This document shows positions 48,120-60,972 of a DNA stretch of 64,000 nucleotides, piece by piece. The translations under genes and the position numbers were made by a program. Source of the stretch: Amanita rubescens (Eukaryota; Basidiomycota; Agaricomycetes; Agaricales; Amanitaceae); assembly GCA_015039365.1 (NCBI GenBank), contig WION01000015.1:1-64000 (forward strand), given 5' to 3'. The notes under the pieces are model-generated. The model was not told where the DNA came from, searched no databases, and saw nothing but the letters and a program-made list of their open reading frames with translations. Position 1 is the first letter of the stretch. The number at the start of each line of letters is the position of its first letter.

Positions 48120-50393
48120 CTTCCGGTCCTTGTATTTCTTTGCTATCGGTTGCCACTTATCGTCACACGTTTATTCGTCTCCGCCTTACCTTCCTGTTGA
48201 TTATATGTAAGGGTCCCAATTCCGTTATTACCGCTATCATGGTCTGACGGTCTCGGTTAGAGTTTCGTTACCTGATATACTGCACTACTATTGTAATATC
48301 AAGAATATGCACGGATTACAACCTATCAAGTTCTCGGTTCCCAGAGTGTCATCAAGCGGCTACCGCCGCAGCGCACGCCGCCACAAGAGATAACGCAAAT
48401 TGCTATATAGCACATGCGAGAAGCATCGCTTTCTGTCAAACTCTACTGCGGAAGGAACAATCCGCATATTCTCGAAACATCGCGTACGAACAAGCAAACC
48501 AGGCCGTATCCACGTTTATCTCAAGATGAATGCCACAAGCGCGGCGATAGCATCTGTTGCCGCAAATCGCCATGCCGACCTGAGCGTAATACTGGATGAA
48601 TGATTTAACCGCAATCTTGACATTCCATTCCGGAGAAAAACGCCGCTTGACCCCCAGGTATTCATGCTATTTCCGTAAAGCACAAGAAAATAGAACACGA
48701 ATATGCGCCCCAGACAAAGGACAACGGAAGTAGATCCCGAGGGAACGTACGCGTCAACCTATTTCCATTACGCAATCGAGAAGCAAATTCTCCGGCGAGG
48801 CGCACCCGCATCGCCGGTTTCCTACGTCCTTTGGTAAGTAATCGCACTCCAGACTCGACGTCCATTCACAGAAGCACAGTTTCGAGGCGTGCACTAGCAT
48901 CACTACTTACGAGTCGTTGGCCGATTCGAATAATTCAATCCATATTTAGCCACCGCTTCTTTCCCTGTATGTACACACGTGCAAGCTCTTGCGAATCTCA
49001 ATCCAATCACCGCACCTGACTCGAACAGTAACAATTTAAGGAAACTGGGCGTATCTCTTGATTGATTCATTCCATCAAACCGAGCAAGGGATCCATGATG
49101 CATGCCTAGGCTTATACAAATACATACATAACCTGACCACAAAAAGTCAGTTTATTCGCCTTCATTAGCTGTTATATGAAAGATGATTTTCAAAAATGAT
49201 GTTGATGATATGAAGTTGATGCAGACTTGGCATCATGGCACAAATGATAATGTGGCACGCGCGCATCCGAATACTTACTGGTCCGCTTAAACGAAGCTCG
49301 GAAATAAGTATGTCATTCCAGGCAGGTTATACGTACTCTCCGGTTCATATGATACGTACCGGCACCCACGACGCGAAAGATTTAGTAAGGGCCCACATAT
49401 CTGTCCCCTTTGGAAATTCCACGACCCGACCATTCCCAATAAAGTAAGTCTCAGGGCTGAGGCACTACAGAACGCACACGCACTCAGGCTGGCGGCACGC
49501 CCCGGTTTTTTCTGGGCACTCGATATCAAGACGTAGCCCCGTCAGACCGAAATCTATCTCAGGGTGCGGCTCCGCTCCCTGACCTCATGCCCTTCATATC
49601 AGAGATAACCAGCCGTTTTTTTTTCTTTTACCGATAAGCAACCAACTAACCTCGGCAGGGCGTGTCAGGTTCCTACGCGTCCCTTGCTCATCTCGCCGCT
49701 CAAGCGAAGCGAACCGCGTCTTGACTGACAGAAACAGATACCGAGAGCATCTAGGACAGATTCGGCCCAACACAAATGAAAATATAAAGACAATGAAAAA
49801 CACACCGTAAACGCATGTCAAACGGTGCTTTCCTTCCGGATGGAATCATAACAATGATAGGAAACCGTTACAATATCTAGATTTTCACGATAGTTCCGAA
49901 ACATACATAGTACATACATACATACATACCATACGAGTATTGAGGAAGAAAAAAATAAGGTAATAGATGCGAGTGAAACCTGGCATGAGTGCGTGCGTGT
50001 GAGGTGGCGGATATGAAGCTGGCAATGGCAATCGCCAAACGCAGTCGTGAGGAGATAGCGTCGTCTGCCGAGCTTTGCTAATCTCCATGACTGGCGGGGT
50101 TGGGTGGGAAGAGATAGACGTAAGTGGAAAATACAAAAAAAGGGTGTAATATAACAATGGCGAGTGGGGAAATATGTGTGTATACATGCGAGAAATGATC
50201 ATGACGTGCAGGTCCCAGATAGATATACCGTACCGTGTTCAAGCAAGAAAATATGTATCGACTTTTTTTCTGTCTTTCTTTTTTTAATCCAATGCGTACC
50301 AGATGCATGAAGAGTGGCGGAAGCGAGGAGAAATTTCCAAACCGAGAGCCTTCCGTGAAGATTTTGCGGGGGTAGGGGGGATAAGCACGAGGA
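48120..50393. other. Convergent gap of 2.3 kb without supportable gene
   Basis: Holds the 3' UTRs of centrin and of the first C2H2 gene. Short ORFs near 48400-48870 overlap on both strands. No snRNA or tRNA signature was found. A short CATA microsatellite lies at about 49901-49930. Confidence 0.45.
49901..49930. repeat. (CATA)n microsatellite
   Basis: Imperfect tandem CATA units, about seven copies interrupted once by GTA. Simple-sequence repeat in non-coding DNA. Confidence 0.8.
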
Positions 50394-51783
50394 TCATTCC
50401 TTCTCTGTGTCCTTCGGTGGGATATAATCTTTGTGGACGCGCATATGTTGACCGAGATTATCGTGGCGGCTGAAATATTTGCCGCACTGGGGATAAGGAC
50501 ACTTATGCGCTATGGTAACCTTTGTTAGCCCGAGGAAACAACAAACACGAAGAAAAAACAAAGCTTACGCTTCTCATAGGTATGTATGCTCCTCACATGC
50601 CTCTTCAAGTGCTCGCCACGGGCGAAACACTTCCCACATCCGTCCACTTCACACAGATACATCCTGCCTGTTTTCCCACTGTTTCCTTTCTTTTTCCCAA
50701 TGGTCGTGGCGAAGTCTTCATAGGAAGCCACTGTGGGAACCCTTCTGCCGCGCGACTTTTTTGTTAGATGGGGGACCGGAACGGGTACAGGAAGTGAGCT
50801 CATCGCGCGCGAACGTCGGCGACCAGAGGAGCTAGATGTGGACGTAGCACTAGATGAGCCGGCCTCATTCCCGCCGGTGGCGAGAGTCAAAAACGTCAGA
50901 GAGGTCGAGGTCGGCCCTGAGTGGAGCCGGCGTACACGGTACGTCGGTCGGTGGCTGGCAGTAGTAGTATCGCTCCTGGAAGAGCTCTCCAACGAGGTAG
51001 ACTGAGAGCTATGATCCGAAGACGAGGAAGCGGTAGAGTAAGCCGGGTACCTAGACGACGACCGTTGGCGCAATTGCCGCTCTACATAAAATAAGGACGG
51101 GCATTATAGCCGAAAATGGAATCCCGCTTACCATCTCGTTGATTTTTGCGGGACGATGAGGGTAAAAACTCGTCGTCGCTGCCGACATAGTCCTCATCCT
51201 CTTCGACCGATTCGATTTCGCTTTCGCCATACTCGTCACCATAAGGTATTGGCTCTTGAACATCACTGGTCTGGGGAATATTCGGACTGTCGTTACTGCC
51301 CTCCCCGTTACTCGGTTGACCTTCAAGGGGACTGATGCCGTTCACTAACTGTGGGTTACAAACCTCGCCAGAGGACGCAGGTGCGCAGTTATCATTAGGG
51401 GATAAGTCAGTGCCATAAACGACTGGCTGTGGTTGAGCATGATGCACAGAGTAAGTCTGCTGATGGGTATTGTGCTGCGGGAGCTGATAAGCATGGTGGT
51501 GTTGAGCACTATGATAAATGCCAGAGGAATAGACGGGCTGTGATTGAGGAAGATATAGAGCATTTTGAACTGCATAATTCATGACAGCAGCAGAGTTGTC
51601 GGTGAGGGGATAAATGAAGTCAGTAGAGGGCGGGGGATTCCAAGAGCGAACGTCGACATGATCTCGCCTGAGGAGAGAACGTCTGTTTTGTTGAGGAAGA
51701 AAGAGAGAAGGATCAAATGAAAGCTTTTGGGCGTCGTTCCAAGCAAGGAGGGAATAGTCAAGGTCTACTGGGAGGTAGGCCAT
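50394..51783 (-). CDS. C2H2 zinc-finger transcription factor, copy A
   Basis: Three exons (51783-51132, 51081-50569, 50509-50394) sum to 426 residues. The N-terminal half is Gln/His/Pro-rich (YHSAQHHHAYQLPQHNTHQQ) and then acidic (SEIESVEEDEDY), a likely activation region. After a Ser/Thr-rich linker comes VPHLTKKSRGRRVPT and two C2H2 fingers: CEVDGCGKCFARGEHLKRHV with IHTYEK, then PHKCPYPQCGKYFSRHDNL with QHMRVH. The protein ends soon after. The last intron splits the inter-finger linker after HTYEK in phase 1. Two adjacent fingers of this EHLKRH/DNLxQH kind bind short C/A-rich sites in other fungi, but the target is unknown. Paralogue of the gene at 56675-57965. Confidence 0.92.
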
Positions 51784-54700
51784 GGGGGAAGAAGGGGTAT
51801 GGAGCTGTCGACATTGTGGGATGAATAAAGCGCGTTAGAATCAGACGGATCGCACCTTGGCACGGCAGTGATCGACGGGGCGGAGGAGGAGGCGGAGGAC
51901 AGACTGCCGGATTGTCTGAGTTGTCCATCTCAGATTCTCCCCGACGCCCTCTCCGCCTGCTATCCAGTTGAGATTGATCGGTCTCCCTTCTTGTGGCCCT
52001 TCGTTTCCTTTTCTGGGCAACGACTCAACCCAGCCCAAACCATCTCAACTGACGTCACCATTCATCCTTTTTTTCTTCCTTCTTCCATTCTTCAGTTCTA
52101 ACTCTATACCTAGTAATCCATAAGCGCCCATTCTGATCATCTCAGACTCCCGCGCTCAAAAACATTCTTTAGGTCTCGCTTCCACTCTTGTTCCTAAGAC
52201 ATCTTTTTCTGGAAAATCAACAAAAATAATTCCGCCGATTTGTTTTTTTTTAGGAAAAAAAAGCGCTGCTGTCAGTGTGAAGAGTACTCTTCAACTCTCA
52301 GCTCGTCACCTTTATCGTCGATCGAGAGAAAAGTCTCAGAAAAAACATTAGGAAATGTTTTTTCTGCTCCATCTTATCATCGACCGTGCCAAGTGACCCT
52401 CTAAACAACCCCAAATATACCAATCGAGAGAACAATGGACGAACAGTCGACAATGCATCAATACCCTCCTGGTAAGCCCTAAACAACGAACGTCGCATGT
52501 TTATCCCATCGCCGCACTGCGCCGCGCAACGAGTCGAATCGCCACCAATAAACTTCAAACTTAGACTTACGAGCTACCGCCTCAGACTGGCAGTGGCACA
52601 AGAGTCTACTATTATCTCACGTGAATCTAGCCGCATAGGTCCTCATAACCTGTTTTTTCCATTTCTTTCTCCTTTTTTCACAGGCCAACATCGATGAACG
52701 GTACTTCCCGAACGCTCGCCATCACCATCGCCTTACTTTGATTTACTCTAGCCAAGGTTAACCTATGAGCCGGTGGCACGCCATCAGAAAAGAAAACAAC
52801 CGTGTCAATGCACAGGTCTAATCCTCTTTCATCTACAAGCAATGTGAACTTGAAGTTGCTCGCCTCACCCTAGCCCACACGAGGGGGACAGACTAAAATG
52901 AAGACGCAACGAGGTCAGTTTTTGACGCTATAGGTACCCCGCTCAGGGCGGATCGCGATATGAACTAGTGGCTTACATCCATGAAACGTTGAACGAATCG
53001 AGCTGATCCCCATAGGTACCTTGATATCTATCTATCCATCCACGCTTACTTTCTTAGGATAGTGAACAGTCTTAAACTCCCTTCTTGCCAAGCCTTCCCG
53101 GGAAGGCGAGGTTGGTTAATCCCAATTTCGCATTAATAGTGCCTAAATAAAATGCCGAACAAGGTGGAAGAAGGGGACAAGAAGATAGATAAATAGAGGA
53201 CGGTGATCAAACGCGGTCCCCCTCCCTCACTGGGTCGGCATCGTCGGTCCTCTCCACCCCACCAACCCACCGACCAACCCACCTACTACTTACATATCGA
53301 TCCCAACGCAGACCCGCCATAGTAAGCGCGGAAGCCTGAACCCGCACATCTCCGGGGAGAAGGAGGGGGGGATACCATGCGCTACAGCGTTTACAGTGGA
53401 GCTGGTGCATGTTGCCTGACTTCCACTCTCGCGGTTAGAGCTGCTGAATGTAAGATGAGCTGGCCATGCCTTGACCATGACGCCAAAGTCTAAATAAATG
53501 GAGGGCGTCCTCATTGCACGATACTTTGGTGCGTCCGTGCCTCTCTTCTTCGTTTTCACGAATCGGGCCCTCCCTCCTGTCACCTAGGCTAAAGGGTAAG
53601 TGGGAGAGTATGAGAGAAACGATTGATTATTACTTAATTCTCGTGTTGGAACGGTCGGACCATCCACGGTAAGGTAAGCAAGGCCCGAGAGAAGGAAAAA
53701 TTAACCGACTTACTGGTTTCTCAACATCCCGCCACACGCGTGATGTGTCCTGCCTTTTTGGCATGTAACGAGTCATTAATCAGCTCCCCGCCGTGCGTAC
53801 ACGACTGCCGAAAGTACATACAGGGCCGTTTAGCGGAACCATGTCAGAACGCGGACGCATCAAGGTAGTAATATCCTAGACGAGTACGAATAGAGTCCCC
53901 CAGTCAATGCATATGTTGTCGAGTCTCCAGACACAGTGAGAATCTGTCTCGATGTCGACACTTCCGAATCACCGTTTAATAGATTCTCGTCCTTTCTAGG
54001 CCGTCATGGGAACAATAAAGGTACCGAGTATGTAGTAAGAAAAGATATTCCCACGCGGACTTCCATTTCAAGCATGGCCGACGTGCCGCCGCCCATTAAA
54101 CGGACCATTACTCCCATCCTGTCATCTAATCCAACAACAGGGCTCCGTATACACAGCCCAGGTGAACCCAGGAATGCTCACGAGTCCAATAATAAAGAAG
54201 CCACCTAATGTGCCGTAAGTCGTCACTCAAAATGAATTGTACGAGATGAATCTGATGGCCGCCCTTGGGAGATGATCTTAATAGAAAAAAGCCTAGTTCG
54301 GTAGGAACCGAGCAGGCACGTTATGTATAGCTGCTACTTAGCCAGATGGTAAGGTTAGGGTGAAAACAAAAGCTTGAACGCTTAGGTAGCTGAGAATGAA
54401 TACATAGGCAAGCGGTAATCGAAATCAGTCACACTTGATCCAACAAGCATACACAAGGCAGGTAAGCTATATGAGGGTTGCTCACCTTCGCGGGCCTGTT
54501 GTTCCCGCTCAACCGCGCCGGTCTGTCAATGCAGGGGCCGACGAAGCGAGAATCGCGATCGTTACCTCGAAACGCGGAAGATCAGGGCTCAACGTTCCGT
54601 TCTTTGGCCCAAATGAGGAGAAATGCTGACCTGCTTAGATTAGCCGCAGCGCACGTAGTCTTCATTAAAAGAAAAAAAGTTTTTCAAGAGCAAGTCAAAG

Positions 54701-56674
54701 TAAAGTATATCAATTCTGTCATTTACATCAGTGCCGGTCGTGGTACAAGTGAGGCAATACCTGCTGTGCAAGGTTACGTTCAAGGCTCGTTCGCTGGCTC
54801 GCGGCAGAAGTATCGCATCTTCACAGGGATGTTCGGTGGCCTTCTCATAACTATCTTCTGCGGCTATCAATCTTCCCCTCCTCGGACATGCGATGGGAGG
54901 CTTAGTTAACAGTTTGGCACAACTGGATCCTTTTTCTGTCGTACTTGTGATGATAGTGGCTTGAGCTAACCATCAGTCGAGTAAATATGGTACTGTCTGC
55001 GATATCGGTGGGAAGAGGGCTCCGTAGCCACTTTGGGAGCTGCGAACGGTTCTGTTGAGTCACCAGATAGCATTAAAACGAACGGAAGGAACCATTCGCT
55101 GGCACTCACCATCTTAGGCAAGGCCCCAACAGCGCGATTACGTTAAAGCCTGGTTGACCAGCGAACCAGATATCAAGCTCTGCAGCTCCATTAGTAATAC
55201 TCGGGAATGATGCTCGTAGACATGGCTAGCTTGAGTTAGCGATACGCGATACGCAAAAGACGTGAACTATGAGCAGGCGCCACTGTCAAATGCGGCAAGT
55301 CATAGATATCAGCATGGATAAGGCGTTGGCAACCATCTACTCTTTCCAGAAATCAAGTGATATTGTCCGTCCGATTAGAATTGTGTATTACGCTAGCAGG
55401 GCAAGAAGCCGAAGGCCAGGGCTGAAAATGTCATGTCTAACGAATCGCTGATGGAAAACCCTTTAATAGGGTATATTAAGGCATACTTACCACAAAGGCT
55501 AGGTGTAAGTGCGATCGATCTTCCGCGATTTCATTTTATGAAGTAGCCGAGGAACGTGTCGTGACATATCAACCCAATAATCTACATAAGCAGGTCAATT
55601 ATTATTAAAAGCGCGTCTTGATGTCGGAGTGACATACCTCCATCACAATCAGTTTGCCACACGTCAGACTTTCTACCAGGACCTCCTTATGTAACAATTT
55701 GAATGGTATCTTGGAAGCATGTGAACGGGGTAAAGAGATGAAGATGCTTTGGACAAACCTGCAGCTCATCAATTTGGCAGTTAATCTCCGGCGACGCCTA
55801 TGAAAATAACTGGCAGGACTTCTGAGGATGGCCCAATTAGTAGAAGAACGGACGGGGGGAACAAAGCATGGCTCCGTTGGGGACCCTGGTTTATGGCTCA
55901 CACACGCAACTGACAGCGATATCGCATTCTGACGCCTGTAACAGAATCAGTTATGCTGATATAATTGAACCTCAGAGGTGAAGAGCGCCACATGCTAACC
56001 TTATTTATTGAAGATTTCGTGATCAGCCATAGGTGCCGGTGGAAGCTTTGCGTATAAAGGTACCCCGAGCTACACTGTCTCTTAACTTTAATGAGATGAT
56101 ACCGATTCGTCCACAAGGAAAGCTTGAAGGATCAGAGTGACGCCATGTTATGCCTTCTGGACGTGACTTTTGCCATCAGAGAGTGCAAATCTGGACCTAG
56201 GTGAGCATAATAAGCCATCAACATGAGTTGGTGCTGTTTGCTATATGCCCTTGGACCAAATAGGTGTGCACAGCACCACGTACTGCCTACCAATGTACCT
56301 GAAAAAACGGTGGATATTGCTGTTGCGAATATAGTGATTTGACAAGGAGGCTATGAAGAGTTGTACGCCGGCCAGTGGCGAAAATCTGACCGCACCTCAT
56401 AGGCGTTACCACAACACGTGGCATTGTGGGAGAAAAAAATTGCTTTCGGGCAAGTAACGCGCCAGCTACCGTGATTCAGGGGCTACAGTGTAAACGTCTG
56501 CCCGTAGGACCTCCGCCTTCTCCTCATTGCTCTCCTCATTCCCACTCATTATCTCAAGACAAGGTACAGTTCTTGTTTTCTTCCATTGCCGTTATCTATC
56601 TAACCACATTCAATTGTGTCGTTCTGGAAGCTTCCCCTGTCCGATCCTCGCGAGACTTTTTGACAGTTATTTCA
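51784..56674. other. Gap of 4.9 kb between the two C2H2 genes
   Basis: This separates the 5' ends of the two divergent C2H2 genes and contains both promoters. Near 52060-52090 and 52240-52265 are pyrimidine- and A/T-rich runs. Small ORFs (53207-53583, 53936-54208, 54478-54909, 55605-55901) show no clear domain. At 55605-55901 (-) the segment KLLHKEVLVESLTCGKLI faintly resembles ABC1/ADCK kinases and may be a relic. Decayed genes are likely, but none can be named. Confidence 0.35.
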
Positions 56675-57965
56675 ATGGTTCTCATTCACAAGCTTAAACA
56701 AGTGGAAGGGATAGACGTTCAACAACTACGGGAACAGCAAAATGATCATGATTCAGCAGCGGGTGAGGGTGGGCTTAGGCAACGGGTATGTTTGAGTCTT
56801 CGACATTTCACCATTCTATATTCAACGTAAACGTCACATTCTATGATAGGATGACTTGCCGAGATTAGTTGAAGGAACGCAAGATTCACAAACAGAGTTC
56901 AAGACATCAATTACCCGCTCGATATCGCCTCCTCGCAGGCCCCTCACCAGGTCGCAAACCGGTTACGTACCAAAACGCAGGCCACGCGACGACAGTCCGG
57001 CGCGAGCCGTTAAAGCATCTTCGGCGGCGCCGCGGAAGAGGTCAAGGGCCTCCGGTCCACGGAAGCAGGCCATCGAAGATCCAGAACAGACAGAAGACGA
57101 ATTGACCCCTGAGCACGTCACTCATGCTCCAGACGTCTCTTCGGACGTTGCACTTCAATCACAAGCCGTATCCAATGGAGACACTTCCATTCAACTCACA
57201 TTCTTGAATAGTAATGCGGATGGGTCCATCTCTTTGGACGCACGACGTGCTCCACGATCACGCGTAGTTCTACCTACACCCGTACCCAATTTGACGAAGA
57301 AGAGCCGCGGTAGACGCGTCCCTACCACTATTTCGACAGACCAAAGCGGGGATACAAAAGACGCTCGTGTCTATGTTTGCCAAGTGGACGGCTGTGGGAA
57401 ATGCTTTTATCGTGGAGAACACCTTAAACGGCACATTCGGTCGATCCACACTCATGAAAAACGTGCGTGTGGTGCTTTTGTGAAATAATGAATAAAGAGG
57501 CTAATATGTTTACCGATAACAGCATTCAAGTGTACATATGCGCAATGTGAAAAACTTTTCAACCGTCATGATAACCTTCTTCAGCATTTAAAGGTTCATC
57601 GAGAACCTATCAAACGAATTAGGCAGTCGTCCTCGGGTTCATCCGCAGACACGGAGCACGACGATGACGTTAATCTTGCCTCAAGTAGCAAGAGGAGCAC
57701 TCCCTCTCCTGTTTCAAGCCGTGTGGTTCCTCAAACGCATCATTTTCCAGACTTATACAAGCCAACGGCTCCGGCGATACATCCCATTTCCCGTTTACCC
57801 CTTCCCACCACTGTGGTTTCGTACTCCTCCATTGCGACATACACTGCCTTGCCATCGTCGGTGTTATCGTCCGAGCCCCTAGGGTTTTCAACTAATATGG
57901 CCGTTTCGTCTATTCGAACCGAAATTCCAGCCTCACCCCGTTCTGCAAAAGCAATCGGCGGGTGA
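56675..57965 (+). CDS. C2H2 zinc-finger transcription factor, copy B
   Basis: Three exons (56675-56785, 56850-57462, 57523-57965) sum to 388 residues. The N-terminal part is basic and Ser/Pro-rich (RSISPPRRPLTRSQTGYVPK) with an acidic patch (DPEQTEDELTPEH). Then follow VPNLTKKSRGRRVPTT and two C2H2 fingers: CQVDGCGKCFYRGEHLKRHI with IHTHEK, then PFKCTYAQCEKLFNRHDNL with QHLKVH. A Ser/Pro-rich C-terminus of about 110 residues is present, unlike copy A. Start was chosen at ATG 56675 (MVLIHKLKQVEG); a start further upstream in the same frame is possible. The inter-finger intron sits at the same codon and phase as in copy A. Confidence 0.9.
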
Positions 57966-59158
57966 TTCCTGAAACAGGAATCTTCTTTAAACCCACATAT
58001 GATTTGCGAAAACCACTCGCTTCTGTTTTAATGATATGATCGCTAATCCTTTTTTGGATATCCATCTTGCTTATCGCTTTGCTGGTCCGACATATTTCCA
58101 TTCCTCGCGTTTAATCTTCTGTTGTACCCAGCGTTATTGTAATACCTTTATTTTTCCGAGATGGGTTTCTAATTGTACATACCTTGTTGATTCATACCTT
58201 GTTGGCCTAGAGAATTTTTTATTTTATTTTACAAGCCTCTTCCATGTCTACTGGCCACGCGTACAATAGTCAATTGAATGTCATCGTCAAGCAACAGGGG
58301 TCAGTGAACGTGATGTTGACAAACATCGGCGCCGGCTTCCGCCGACTGGTCTAGCGCCAGCTTTGTTCTGTCGGTATTCGTCGCAAGCCATTCTGCTCAT
58401 ACGCTCCCTCAGGATCCCTCCGCCCGAGTTCGCGCACTGTTTGATCATTGCATACCCCCCAAGGTCCAAGGACAACTAGCCCTCTTACTATGCAGATATA
58501 TCTTCGACTACTACAAGAACCAACGGCGTCTCAGGATTCCAGGAATTCCAACCAACCCCACCAGCCTCTCGCTATTTGGAGTTGGTTGGCATGAGAACTT
58601 TAACTTTGAGAAGGCTAGCTCAAGTCCGAACAGAGAGGAATATACGTCATCAGGCCCATAACTCTAATCAACATTCAGGTCGCATGGAGTCGCATGGAAT
58701 AACATATTACTAGGAGCTGTGTAGGACTTCTTCGGATTATGGTAGGTGTGGCGGCATCATTGCTTTCCGTTGCCAGTGGATCAGGGGATGTAACATAATC
58801 TGCCATGATTGTTTAACAGGAAGTTGAGCTATCGGCGTTCCGAATTCGTGCCTATAAGGGCTTTGCGATAAAGGTAAGCCTATTCTTAACAGCAAAGTCA
58901 TATCTATCCGTAACCGCAAGCGCTGGCTCCCAACTTTTCACCTAGAGATGCGACGTCGCTGCCAGAACGCCGATAGGCGTCGAGTTATCACATATTCCTG
59001 TATTCTTTCGTCATAAACCTTAAACAAAGATACTGAACAAGGGAGCTCGACCGTAGACGCCCGAATCCCAGCTTGCCCCTTTGAGGACAATACCTGCCAG
59101 ACAAATGAGCAGGTATACATACGGTAAGTATCAAGTGAAACACAGATACGACAGGTAT
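57966..59158. other. Intergenic, no supportable gene
   Basis: The first 300 bases are AT-rich and probably the 3' UTR of C2H2 copy B. Short minus ORFs at 58287-58475 and 58737-58919 have no recognisable content. Confidence 0.4.
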
Positions 59159-59990
59159 CCGACTCCGAAGTAGCCATTATTGCGGTGAGCAGTAATGAAC
59201 GGGATAGACTTTTGCATGTTCCTTCTCTGCCTACGATGGCAAATGTATTCGGATGTGGGCCAGAACATATGCAAGGACATCAATTCTTCCATGTGAATTG
59301 TCACCATTATCATCTTTGCTCTCGACGCCCATTACTTTGGAATTAGCGTAGAATCTTTATTACTTGCTCTAAAGAGTAATGACATTCCGATTCCGACGTA
59401 AATGAGCATCATGGCTGTGCGTATTCATTCTGAAGTACTATTGTTGACCTAACCTCGCTCCAGCCTGTTGCAGATGTTGCGGGTACCTTGATGGCAATTT
59501 TGGTTCATGGGTCAGGACTCCTGTGGATCTCCGTTCACTGATTTTCACCCGATTGGAGCTCGAACGATACTGCACAAGTGCACTTCTCGCCGTTTACCAT
59601 TTGGAACAGATAACTCATGCGGACAAGTCACCACCATTATTACTAACGTATACATGACATGTAAGTTCAATGATTCTTCACGATCCAGGAGTTGAATTAT
59701 ACTTCAGCCAGCATTATATGCAGGAATCGCATGCTTAGTTGTTGCACCCGCTCCGTGTCGCTTTCGTAATTCGCGTCATCGCAGAATCAGGTTTATTATA
59801 CTACACCTCACAAGCATCGCCATGGTCTGTGCGATGTTTGTTAGTGATTTGCCAAATGGATCCCGCCTTCCACTGATTATAACGAGGGCTTTAGTATGTC
59901 ATGCACCAACGGGTAACATAAACGACTGTGATCCATTCTTTGCTTTCAGATATTCTCATCGCTGGATTTTATCTCACCCAGAGTTGCCCA
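59159..59990 (+). pseudogene. Decayed copy of the multi-pass membrane protein
   Basis: Collinear with the intact gene at 60973-62166, introns included. The block from 59159 matches its first exon (shared TTCCTTCTCTG, ACGATGGCA, TATTCGGATGT). The block at about 59495-59545 matches the second intron (shared TGGATCTCCGTTCAC). The block 59630-59900 matches exons 3-4 (ATACTTCAGC, AATTCGCGT, CAGAATCAGGTTT). Much of exon 3 is lost and in-frame stops interrupt the rest. This is a DNA-level tandem duplicate in decay. Confidence 0.82.
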
Positions 59991-60972
59991 AAGCAGGGGC
60001 GGAATATCGACCCAGACCGGGAGTGGTCAAATTTAGTCTAGCCGCGGCCGTCGGCAACAAATGTTGAGGGAGAAAACCCAGACAGAATGCCCAGTGCACC
60101 AGGGATTGAGGATGATTTGTCTCTTGGGCTTGACGTACAACGCCTTTCCGGAAACGTATCATATCGATTTGTGACCTATCCTGTCTTTTAATTTCTTGCA
60201 TCCTCTTCGCTTACGTTATGTAAGCCATTTCCATAGCTATGCGTGAACAGCAACCGAACTTTATTCCCAACCAACAAGAAAGTGGAGCTGGTGCTAACAT
60301 TGGCACTGCCAATTGAAGGTATCAGTGTTACGTTAGTTATTGGTTGAGCACTTGGGAGTCAGAGGCCGTGTCGGCGCTTCGCCACTGCGCTTATCTGCGC
60401 AACTCGCAGCAATTCTTCTGCGCGTCCCGGTTTAACGTTTAACACCGACCCGAACCAGGCTATCGGTCCCTCTTCTTGCTAATTAGATATAGGCCTGCAC
60501 GTCTTTCCCATGAATGAGGTGACCTCGGCGCGCCCATCATGGAACATAGGAACCCGTTTCGTTCGGACATGAATTGTTTCGGCCTGGAAGCCCTGTTATC
60601 CTTCAAAGAAGATAAAGTAGGTTTGAAGCGTGATTGCAAATGTAAATCAATTGTAACTCAACTCGCCAGAAGTCAAGTTGCCATCGACGTTTGCGATTCA
60701 TGATTGGACAGTTTTTGTAAGGTGTGGTTTAACATAGTCATACCTTCGTAATCGGCACTTAGACAGATGGAATTGCTAATTGATGGCTTGTATTAGATTC
60801 AAGTGTTAATGAACGTGTCTGAATGCATCTTGTCGCAGGGGGGCTGTGTCATAAAACGAGATATATTGATAAGGAAAGTGGACCCGGACCGGCACAGACT
60901 CAATGATTAACCGTGGTGAGGAGACGCCTCAATGCTTGCTTCTTCTAGGACAATGCGTTCTAGCACATATAA
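59991..60972. other. Spacer and promoter of the membrane protein gene
   Basis: No coding signal was found. The first part may still contain decayed 3' sequence of the pseudogene. The bases just before 60973 (agcacatataaatgc) include a TATA-like element close to the ATG. Confidence 0.4.

Noticed and set aside
53207..53410. MHQLHC start resembling the UstYa/DUF3328 HxxHC motif
   Set aside because: Only five residues agree. The expected membrane segment, upstream region and second HC motif are absent, so chance is likelier than a mycotoxin-type gene.
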